From: Verrucomicrobiota bacterium
GTDB taxonomy: Bacteria; Verrucomicrobiota; Verrucomicrobiia; Verrucomicrobiales; Verrucomicrobiaceae
Assembly (NCBI GenBank): GCA_025360015.1
Contig: JANYCZ010000068.1
Location: forward strand, 248,001-312,000
Reading direction: 5' to 3'
DNA length: 64,000 nucleotides
A program made the position numbers and the translations under genes. Below the pieces are notes generated by a model that was not told the DNA's origin, did no database searches, and saw nothing but the letters and a program-made list of their open reading frames with translations. Shown piece after piece: positions 53,631 to 61,035 of the stretch; the first letter of the stretch is position 1, and each line of letters opens with the position of its first letter.

Positions 53631-54906
53631 TCATGCCGCCGCCATGTTCATTGGCGTGCTCGTCTGCATCCCACTGCTGGCCTTGTACCATTTTGGCTAT
53701 TTCAAAGGCACCGCTGAATGGTTTGCCGTGCTGTTTGCGCGCGGGTTCATTTTGCCGGCCGGTGGGTTGAAGCAGGTCGTTTTGCTGCAATACGGCTACT
53801 ACACTGTCATGGCGTTTATGAGCGCCTGGGTGTGCATTGAGATGCCCTCGCAGTGGCGGCGTCTTGCATTTCTGCTGGGCGGCACTTTTCTCACCATCAC
53901 CTTTGCCTGCATCATGGCCATGAGCGGCGTTTTGTTTGAGCCCATCTCCGGCTCACTGGCGTTGTGGTTCGCGGGCATCGCCGGCATTGCTGTCGGTGGC
54001 TCGGTGAATGGGTATCGCTGCCATGTCATGCGTGATTACTTTGTGGGCCGGCTTTCCACGCGCCTGTTTGAAGAACTCGCAGATCAAAACAATCCCGCAA
54101 AAATGACGGAGCGCCGGGAGATCACCGTGCTGACCTGCCGCCTGCTGAATCATGGCGAGCTTTCCACGGGCATCGAGGCACCGCAGTTCGAGGAACTGGC
54201 CACTCACTTCCAGCGCAGCATTTCAGAATTTCTCATCGCCCGCGGTGCTTATCTGGATGACTGCACCGCTCGGCAGGTGCGCGTCTTCTTTGGTTTCCCG
54301 CTGTCAGACGAGCACCACGCTCTGCATGCCGTGCAGGTGGCTGCGGTGCTGCGCACGCATGTTGCCACGCTGGCCCGTGAGATCGAGCAGCGCTTCGGCA
54401 AGAAGGCGCAGATCGGCGTGGCATTCAGCACCGGCCCGGCGGTCTGCGGGCTGTTTGGGGTCAGTCACTTTGAAAGCTTCAGCGCGGTCGGGGACGTGAT
54501 CGATTTTGCTGCGCAGCTTTGTGTCTTGAACGCCGAGTATGGCAGCAAGGTGCTCCTCAGCGCGAGAACCTATGCGCTGGTGAAGGACACTGCCGAGGTC
54601 AGGCCGATGGAGATGGTCAGCACCGCCGGCTCCAGTCAGATGAGCGAGGTGTATGAACTTCTCGGTGAGAAAGGTGCGCTGCCAGAGGCGGACATCCGCG
54701 CGCGTGACGCCTTCTGGCAGGGAGTGGTGCAGTATCGCAAAGGCGATCTGAAGCAGGCGCTGGAAAGCTTCAGCAATGCCGCCACTGAAAGCCGTGAGGA
54801 TGCGCCGCTGAAATACTTCATGGAGCGCGTCGAACTGGGTCTCAAAGAGAAATCATCGCCTGCCAAGGAGACACCCAAACATTCCCGCAAACTCGCCGCG
54901 ACCTGA
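53620..54906 (+). CDS. Membrane protein with degenerate class III adenylate cyclase domain
   Basis: A 428-residue protein. Four hydrophobic helices (about 8-28, 51-74, 82-102, 111-129) precede a class III nucleotide cyclase-like domain (about 163-325) and a short TPR-like tail (about 355-415). The domain follows the family pattern but lacks key residues. The first metal Asp of the usual FxDI strand is Arg174 (EITVLTCRLL). The second, in the usual GD-A turn, is Arg218 (LDDCTARQVRVFFGFP). The NxxxR near GDVID is altered (GDVIDFAAQL, 291-300). It should not make cAMP and may be a receptor or dimer partner. Its start codon lies inside the end of the ClpX-like gene, indicating translational coupling. 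Confidence 0.8.
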   Translation: MNRNHAAAMFIGVLVCIPLLALYHFGYFKGTAEWFAVLFARGFILPAGGLKQVVLLQYGYYTVMAFMSAWVCIEMPSQWRRLAFLLGGTFLTITFACIMAMSGVLFEPISGSLALWFAGIAGIAVGGSVNGYRCHVMRDYFVGRLSTRLFEELADQNNPAKMTERREITVLTCRLLNHGELSTGIEAPQFEELATHFQRSISEFLIARGAYLDDCTARQVRVFFGFPLSDEHHALHAVQVAAVLRTHVATLAREIEQRFGKKAQIGVAFSTGPAVCGLFGVSHFESFSAVGDVIDFAAQLCVLNAEYGSKVLLSARTYALVKDTAEVRPMEMVSTAGSSQMSEVYELLGEKGALPEADIRARDAFWQGVVQYRKGDLKQALESFSNAATESREDAPLKYFMERVELGLKEKSSPAKETPKHSRKLAAT

Positions 54907-54917
54907 GTTTTTCTGCC

Positions 54918-55526
54918 GTGCGCATTGACTATCCACCTGCGATCCAGCGTCTCGTCGCCCAGCTCAAATCGCTGCCCGGTCTAGGACCACGCAGCGCGGA
55001 GCGCCTCATGATCTGGCTGCTGCAGCGGAGTGATGAGCGCCTCACCACGCTTTCCAACGCGCTGCTGGAGGCCAGGGAACGCATCGTCTCCTGCGGCGAC
55101 TGCGGATTTTTCATTGAAAGCGACAGCAACTGCCTGCTCTGCCATGACCCGCGCCGCCAGCAGCAGCAACTCTGCGTTGTCGAGCAGGCTGCGGACGTGC
55201 TGCGCATGGAGCGCTCAGGAGCGTTTCAAGGATTGTATCATGTGCTGGGCGGTCGGCTCTCGCCGCTCGACAACGTGACACCCGAAGACCTGCGCATGGA
55301 GTCATTGGTCACTCGTGTGCGTGATCTGCATACGGAAGAGGTCATCATTGCCCTCGGGTCCGATGTCGAAGGCGAAGCGACCGCCAGCTACATCGCCGAT
55401 CTGCTGCGCCCGGCGGGCATTGCTGTCACCCGGCTGGCCCAGGGCATGCCTGCGGGCGGGGGACTGGATCACGTGGACGAACTCACCCTGTACCAGGCGC
55501 TGCACGGGCGGCGGAAGATGGGATAG
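54918..55526 (+). CDS. recR: Recombination protein RecR
   Basis: A 202-residue DNA-gap repair protein that works with RecF and RecO to load RecA. The HhH region LKSLPGLGPRSAERL, the zinc finger CGDCGFFIESDSNCLLC, and the Toprim domain (LCVVEQAADVLRMERS ... IIALGSDVEGEATASYI) are complete. The start is a GTG at 54918, 11 bases after the stop of the pseudo-cyclase gene, so it may share that transcript. Commonly recR sits with dnaX and ybaB; neither is here. Confidence 0.97.
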   Translation: MRIDYPPAIQRLVAQLKSLPGLGPRSAERLMIWLLQRSDERLTTLSNALLEARERIVSCGDCGFFIESDSNCLLCHDPRRQQQQLCVVEQAADVLRMERSGAFQGLYHVLGGRLSPLDNVTPEDLRMESLVTRVRDLHTEEVIIALGSDVEGEATASYIADLLRPAGIAVTRLAQGMPAGGGLDHVDELTLYQALHGRRKMG

Positions 55527-55570
55527 TTTTTCCTCGACAGCAGGTGCTGTTTCACCCAAAGGGAGCCTCC

Positions 55571-56296
55571 ATGGACTACCACATCGCCCGTAATGGACAG
55601 CAGCTTGGCGTTTTTTCCGAAGCGGAAATGCAGCCGGGGATCTCAACAGGGCGTTTTTTGCCCGACGATCTATTTTGGGCGGAAGGCATGCCGGATTGGC
55701 AGCCTTTGAATTCCCGCTTCGCTGTTGCGGTGGCGCCGCCGGTTTTTTCATCTGCCGCTGCGGCCGCTGGATCATTTAATCCCTATGCCGCGCCGCTGAC
55801 CAATGTTGTGTCTTCTGCCATGCTGCCACAGCTCAATCTCGCATCGCGTGGAGTGCGCCTGGGGGCGAGATTGCTGGACGGGTTCATCGTGCTGGCGGTG
55901 ATGGCTTTGCCGACGATTCCGGGTTTCGTTGCGATCGCACAGGCGGATAGTGCGGGGAAACTGGAAAATGACTTCCCGGTTTATGCGATGTATTGGTTTG
56001 GTGCGGCGTTCCTGGCTTCTTGTGGACTGCTGGTGTGGAATGCCATGTGGCTGGCACAGCATGGCCAGACGATTGGCAAGCGCATGCTCGGCATCCGTGT
56101 CGTGCGCTTCCCCAGCGGGCTGCCTGCCGGCGCTGCCAAGGCTTTCTGGCTGCGCGCCGTGGTGAACTTCGTTATCAGCAATATTGTCCCGCTGTATGGC
56201 ATCGTTGACGCCTGTTTCATTTTCAGTGAGAACAAGCGATGTGTTCATGACTTGATCGCGGAGACCACGGTCGTCGTGGCTGATGACGTCAAGTGA
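55571..56296 (+). CDS. GYF_2-RDD family membrane protein
   Basis: A 241-residue protein. The N-terminal GYF_2 module (about 2-47) reads YHIARNGQQLGVFSEAEM ... DLFWAEGMPDWQPL. An Ala-rich linker follows. The RDD domain (about 92-235) starts with the Arg in LASRGVRLGARLLDGFIV, has three helices (about 104-125, 138-160, 195-215), and the HGQTIGKRMLGIRVVR motif. RDD proteins are small integral membrane proteins, some proposed as Na+/H+ transporters; the GYF_2 fusion is common in Planctomycetes/Verrucomicrobia. Start ATG 55571 is preceded by GGGAG at 55560-55564. Confidence 0.85.
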   Translation: MDYHIARNGQQLGVFSEAEMQPGISTGRFLPDDLFWAEGMPDWQPLNSRFAVAVAPPVFSSAAAAAGSFNPYAAPLTNVVSSAMLPQLNLASRGVRLGARLLDGFIVLAVMALPTIPGFVAIAQADSAGKLENDFPVYAMYWFGAAFLASCGLLVWNAMWLAQHGQTIGKRMLGIRVVRFPSGLPAGAAKAFWLRAVVNFVISNIVPLYGIVDACFIFSENKRCVHDLIAETTVVVADDVK

Positions 56297-56297
56297 G

Positions 56298-56669
56298 TTA
56301 CTCCAGCCCCAGCGCCGCCACCTCGTCTTCATCCAGCCCGAGGTAATGCCCCAGCTCGTGCAGAAACGTGATCCGCACTTCGTGGCGGTAGGTGGCGAGA
56401 TCACCAGCGCATTCGTCCCAGAGGTTGTCCAGGAAAAGGCGGATCCGCGGCATTTCATCGGGGGACTCCGGCAGGGGATCGCAGCGGGCGTTGCCTTCAA
56501 ACAGGCCGAGCAGATCGGGGTCAAGATCCTCATCAATATCGACCAAGGCATCCATCTCGGTTAACTCAATGCGGCAGTCTCCTGCCTCACTGCGAATTTC
56601 GGTTGGCAATGAAAGCAGCGTGTCTTTGACGACACGGGTGGCGATGGTGAGAAGGCGTGGAAAGCGCAT
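56298..56669 (-). CDS. Zincin-like metallopeptidase family protein
   Basis: A 123-residue protein of the short Zincin_1 (DUF1025) group. The metal motif HELGHYLGLDEDE (HExxHxxGxxE) is complete near the C-terminus, preceded by IRLFLDNLWDECAG and EVRITFLHELGH. No signal peptide. The function of this family is not established. It lies directly downstream of the M1 aminopeptidase (6 bases), so both are probably on one transcript. Confidence 0.9.
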   Translation of the reverse strand: MRFPRLLTIATRVVKDTLLSLPTEIRSEAGDCRIELTEMDALVDIDEDLDPDLLGLFEGNARCDPLPESPDEMPRIRLFLDNLWDECAGDLATYRHEVRITFLHELGHYLGLDEDEVAALGLE

Positions 56670-56675
56670 GTTCGG

Positions 56676-59291
56676 TTACTTGCCTGCCTTTTTTTCGGCG
56701 GTGGCTGGCTGTGATTTTTTCTTCAGGGTTTCGAGCTCCTTCTGCTGCTCTTCAGCCTGCTTTTGCAGCTGCTGCACACGGTCCCAGAGTTTCTTTAAGT
56801 CGGCCGGGCTCTCAAGGCCGGCGCGGATGTCCTGCACGGATTTTGCCGCTGCTTCGCGCATGGGATCAATGCGGTCATTGCTGCCGGCGAGAAGCGGCTC
56901 CAGCACGGCGAGCGCCTTGGGATCTCGCAGTGTACCAAGGGCCTTGGCGCTGGCGAAACGCCAGTCGTTGCGCGGATCGGTGAGCTTAGATGCTAAGAAT
57001 TCTCGCACAGCATCGCGCTGTGCATTTGTGGGCCGCCGCGCGAGGAAGGCGAGAGCGTCGAAGGCGGTGCCTGCGTCGCGACCACGAAGATCGTTGAGGG
57101 CTTGCACCCGGGTCAAAACATCTGGCACGGCGGATTCATCGTCCTGAGCACGCAGCGCTTTGATGGCGGCAAGCTGGATTGAGCTGTTGAAGCTCGTGCC
57201 GCTCAGGTGTTTGCGAAGTTCAGTGGCAACCGTGGCGTCTCCAGGGCGGGCTCCCCAGCTTTCAATGATGCTGGCGAGAATGTCGGGATTCTTTTCGCTC
57301 TGGGCCATTCTCCACAGGGTGTCCTGTGATTCCGCCGTGTTCAGCGCGGCGAGAGACTGCACGATGGTCCGGCGCACGCGTGCATCGGGCTGGTTGCTGC
57401 TGCCTGCGATGAGTGCAGCGCGTGCTTCGGGCTCGGCGATTTTCGCGAGTGCTTTTGCGGCCTCGGCACGGACGGCGTAGAAGGCGTCTTCACGCAAGGC
57501 TTTGCCAAGTTTGTCGATGTGCTTTTCGTCGAGCGTGCTGATGGCGAGCAGGCGACCAATGACATCGGATTGCAGCTGCTTGTCGAGCATAGGGCCCGAA
57601 GGTGTGAAAGCGATCTTGGCCAGCACGGTGTAGTCGGGATCCATGCGAACCAGTTCTGGCTGAGCAGGCAGATGAAAGTAAAAGTCTTCGACCTCCTTGC
57701 TGACGTCTGCTTTGACGCGCAGCAGCTCTTTTTGTCCAGCGATGGCAAAACCCACAGGCAGCGGCACGCGGAAGAGACGCACCTGATCGCTGAGCTTCTG
57801 CGTCTGCCGCACGGTGATCTTGGCCTGCTTTGAAGCGGCGTCCCACGCATAGTCGATCTTCAATTCAGGCACGCCGCCATGGAAGAGCCATTGATCGAAA
57901 AACTGATCAAACGAAAATCCGCTGACTTCTTCGATGACATCCTGCAGATCTTCAGTGCGGACGATGCTGTTGCGATGCCGCTCAAGATACGCCTTGATGC
58001 ACTTGCGGTACAAATCCGCACCAAGCTGGCTGCGCAGCATGTGCAGCACCCATGCGCCTTTAGGATAGGCACGCGAGTCGAACTGCTGCATTGGATCGCC
58101 ATAGTCAGGCCAGACGATGGGGCGGGTGTCGTTTGCCTGGAGGACCTGCTGGGCTTCCTTCCAGAGCGAATACTTCATCGCATCATTCCCGAATTTCTGC
58201 TCTTCATAGAGAACGGTGTAGTAACTGGCAAAGCCTTCATTCAGCCACAGGTGTGACCAGTCACGGCAGGTGACGAGATCGCCGAACCACTGATGAGCGG
58301 TCTCATGCGCATCGAGACTGTGCAGGGAGCGGAGTTGCTCGGTGTCGGAGTTGAACAGCATGTCGGCGGCTTCAAAGGTGCAGCTCGTGTTTTCCATGCC
58401 GCCGGCGATGAAATCGAGGCAGTAGATCTGGTAATATTTGTCCCATGCAAAGGGTACGCCGATTTCCTTTTGGTAGAACTCGATGATCTTGCGGGTGTCG
58501 GCAAAAGCGTTTGCTGCCTGTGCGGTATGCGAGGGAGGAACCAACATTGCCAGGGGCAGATCTCCCGCCTTGTCTTCCAGCTTGTGGAAATAGCCTGCCA
58601 CCATCGCGATGAGGTAGTTCACATGCGGTTTGTCCTGGAGCCAGTGAAAGGTCACGAGGCCATCGGCACCGGGCTTTTCGCTTTGCAGTGTGCCATTGGA
58701 GATGACCTGCATGCCCTTGGGCACATGGCAGATGACTTCGCTGGTGAAGCGCTCATTGGGATAATCGTAGCTGGGGAACCAGAAGCGATGCTCCTCCGCC
58801 TCGCCCTGACTCCACACCTGCGTGTCGCCGGCTTTGTAACCCATTTCTGGCGTGCGAAAATACAGGCCGTGTTCAGGTTGTGCGGAATAGGTGATCGTCA
58901 CCGTCGCTTCCGCATCAGGTGCAATCGCTTTGGCAAACGTGATGATGAGTTTGTCATTCGTGACCTGCTGCTCCGCCACCTGAGCACCCGCAGCCGTGAT
59001 GGAGGTGATTTTCAAGTCCACCGCGTCCAGTTGCAGTTTCTCCAATGGCAGGGCGATCGGCTTGAAGCGCAGCGTTGCCGTGCCTGAGACAGTGCGTTTG
59101 GCAAAATCCGGCGTCACATTGAGCCTCACATGCAGAATGTCCGCCCGCCGGTCACGCGCATATTTTCTGCCTGGGATGAGCTTCAGCGGCTGCGGCAGGA
59201 AATGCTTGTCACAATGCAGGCATTCAGTGGAATCGGCAGCGGCATCGAGGGTCAGCAGTGCGGCGGCAAGAATGAAGTGATGGATGCGCAT
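56676..59291 (-). CDS. Secreted M1-family aminopeptidase with HEAT-like C-terminus
   Basis: An 871-residue zinc peptidase with a signal peptide (MRIHHFILAAALLTLDAAA). The N-terminal beta domain (about 45-240) is followed by the exopeptidase motif GGMEN (297-301) and HETAH-18-E (His329, His333, Glu352; WLNEGFASYY). A Tyr likely needed for catalysis lies later in FDSRAYPKGAW. Residues about 590-830 are HEAT-like repeats (KALREDAFYAVRAEAAKALA, DPRNDWRFASAKALGTL). A charged coiled coil ends the protein (LQKQAEEQQKELETLKKK). It trims N-terminal residues from peptides in the periplasm or outside. Start ATG 59291 matches the signal peptide. Confidence 0.92.
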   Translation of the reverse strand: MRIHHFILAAALLTLDAAADSTECLHCDKHFLPQPLKLIPGRKYARDRRADILHVRLNVTPDFAKRTVSGTATLRFKPIALPLEKLQLDAVDLKITSITAAGAQVAEQQVTNDKLIITFAKAIAPDAEATVTITYSAQPEHGLYFRTPEMGYKAGDTQVWSQGEAEEHRFWFPSYDYPNERFTSEVICHVPKGMQVISNGTLQSEKPGADGLVTFHWLQDKPHVNYLIAMVAGYFHKLEDKAGDLPLAMLVPPSHTAQAANAFADTRKIIEFYQKEIGVPFAWDKYYQIYCLDFIAGGMENTSCTFEAADMLFNSDTEQLRSLHSLDAHETAHQWFGDLVTCRDWSHLWLNEGFASYYTVLYEEQKFGNDAMKYSLWKEAQQVLQANDTRPIVWPDYGDPMQQFDSRAYPKGAWVLHMLRSQLGADLYRKCIKAYLERHRNSIVRTEDLQDVIEEVSGFSFDQFFDQWLFHGGVPELKIDYAWDAASKQAKITVRQTQKLSDQVRLFRVPLPVGFAIAGQKELLRVKADVSKEVEDFYFHLPAQPELVRMDPDYTVLAKIAFTPSGPMLDKQLQSDVIGRLLAISTLDEKHIDKLGKALREDAFYAVRAEAAKALAKIAEPEARAALIAGSSNQPDARVRRTIVQSLAALNTAESQDTLWRMAQSEKNPDILASIIESWGARPGDATVATELRKHLSGTSFNSSIQLAAIKALRAQDDESAVPDVLTRVQALNDLRGRDAGTAFDALAFLARRPTNAQRDAVREFLASKLTDPRNDWRFASAKALGTLRDPKALAVLEPLLAGSNDRIDPMREAAAKSVQDIRAGLESPADLKKLWDRVQQLQKQAEEQQKELETLKKKSQPATAEKKAGK

Positions 59292-59447
59292 GATGGCGGG
59301 AGCATCCCGAACCCAATGCCGGGTGGCAAGCACAATCAGGAAGGAGAGTGGCTCCCATGGCTGCTAAACCGATGGTCTGCCACCGAGTCTGCTCAATGTG
59401 CTGACCCCGGCGCGAGCCGATCAGCGGATTGCTTTAGCAAACACGGC

Positions 59448-60722
59448 TCATTCGTCGTCTTTCTCAAGACGATACAATGCCCCATCTTGGGAGAGGAGAA
59501 CCGGCTCGCCATCGACATCCGCCGTGACAAGTGAGGGGTTGAACTTGTGCTCCGGATCCTTGCGGTGCAGCACGCTGCGACGGGAAGCCTTGCCAGTGGA
59601 GGGATCGATGCCCAGCGCCCAGACGGTTCCATAGCCCCAGTCGGCGAAGACAAACGCGCCATCAAGCTGTGGCAGTTTTTGGCCGCGATAGAGCAGGCCG
59701 CCGACGATGCAGAGGCCTTCGCCACGCATACGGGTGTAGGCATGCACGGGCTCGGTGGTGACCGTGTTTGGCAGATAGCTGTGCGCATGAGCGAAACTCT
59801 TCGCGGGGCCTTCGCGATCACTCCAGCCGTAGTTGGCACCGCTTTCCACGCGGTTGATCTCCTCCCACAGATCTTGCCCGACATCCGCGCACCAGAGCTG
59901 GCCGGAGCGCGCGTCAAAGGAGAGTCCCCAAGGATTGCGAAAACCGAGGGCGAAAATTTCAGGGCGGACGGTTTGCGCTTTGGTGAAGGGATTGTCTTCA
60001 GGAATCGCATACGGCAGCGTGCCAGTGCGACCGTTCACGTCGATGCGCAGGATTTTGCCATGCAGGACCCAGGGGTTCTGGGCCAGACGGTACGGATCAT
60101 CACGCAGGCCGCCATCACCGAGCGCGATATACAGGCAGCCATCCGGCCCGAAGGTGATGTGGCCGCCCCAGTGGTCAGCCAGCGGCTGGGGGATCTCCAG
60201 AAGCACGCGCTCCGTCTCCGGCAGGGCATCGGGGGTAGAATCCTCGGAGGCGCGCATCTCGCTGATCACCGTGCGCCGGGGTTCGTTTTGGGTGTAGCTG
60301 AGGTAAAACAGCCGGTTTTCGGCGAAGCGGGGGTGAAAGGCGATGCCATGCACACCCTCTTCGAAAAGCACGATGCCCTTCATTTTCGCACGGAAATCGA
60401 GAAAGGGCCGCCACTGGCCGCTGCCATCCAGGCGCACGGCGCAGAATTCACCCCGCTGCATGGCGATCACCTGCTCCCCGCTGGCATCCGGCAGGGAGGC
60501 CAGCGTGACGGGAGAATCGAACTCGCGATCAAAGGCGAGTCTGCGCAGCGCGATGCCTGGCATCTGCTCCTCAGGGATCTCCAGCGCTGGGATTTCGGGT
60601 AATGCAGGGACGGGCAGGGAGGTCGCCGCATCTGGGATAGCGGAATAACCAGGACTGCCCGTCAAAAAGGCGGCCAACGTCACAGCGGGCAGCCAGAAGC
60701 GTGGAAATAGGAAAATTTTCAT
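59448..60722 (-). CDS. PQQ-type soluble aldose sugar dehydrogenase
   Basis: A 424-residue secreted six-bladed beta-propeller of the GSDH/Yli family. The signal peptide is at 1-27 (ending PGYSA). Family segments: VHGIAFHPRFAENRLFYLSY, GGHITFGPDGCLYIALGDGG, HGKILRIDVNG, PEIFALGFRNPWGLSFD and DVGQDLWEEINRVESGANYG. Relatives oxidise aldoses with PQQ and calcium; PQQ synthesis genes are not in the window, and some members of this family do not bind PQQ. Start ATG 60722 (MKIFLFPRFW) is chosen as the signal-peptide start. Confidence 0.85.
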   Translation of the reverse strand: MKIFLFPRFWLPAVTLAAFLTGSPGYSAIPDAATSLPVPALPEIPALEIPEEQMPGIALRRLAFDREFDSPVTLASLPDASGEQVIAMQRGEFCAVRLDGSGQWRPFLDFRAKMKGIVLFEEGVHGIAFHPRFAENRLFYLSYTQNEPRRTVISEMRASEDSTPDALPETERVLLEIPQPLADHWGGHITFGPDGCLYIALGDGGLRDDPYRLAQNPWVLHGKILRIDVNGRTGTLPYAIPEDNPFTKAQTVRPEIFALGFRNPWGLSFDARSGQLWCADVGQDLWEEINRVESGANYGWSDREGPAKSFAHAHSYLPNTVTTEPVHAYTRMRGEGLCIVGGLLYRGQKLPQLDGAFVFADWGYGTVWALGIDPSTGKASRRSVLHRKDPEHKFNPSLVTADVDGEPVLLSQDGALYRLEKDDE

Positions 60723-61035
60723 CGGGGGATGGGTTTCTGACTGCATGGACCATGCCATCCGGACAGCAAGGGATCTTGTTTTGCTCGAAACATATTTGTT
60801 GAATAAAGGAGACATAAACTCTGCTGGGCAGAGCAGCATCCGCACTGCCTTTATATTCGTGGGCTGACATTCGTCCGGACGTGCTGGCTGCCGGCGGCGG
60901 GGGATCGTTCCATCGGCTGTTTTTGAAGGATGGAGAGGAGCTTACGCCCGACGAGCGGCGGAGGACGCCGATGAGAAACTTTTTCCACGTCTTGCACTCC
61001 TCACTCCGCATGCCAAAGATGGGTGCTCCTTTACG
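60723..61035. other. Intergenic region between the sugar dehydrogenase and purF-like genes
   Basis: A 313-base divergent region. It contains an AT-rich patch (about 60770-60815) with promoter-like hexamers but no pair I can place with confidence. AAGGAG occurs at about 60806-60812 without a start codon at a suitable distance. I see no purine-riboswitch fold and no supported small gene. Confidence 0.4.

Noticed and set aside
60723-61035. Purine riboswitch upstream of the purF-like gene
   Set aside because: No conserved three-way-junction core or loop-loop complement could be found in this stretch.
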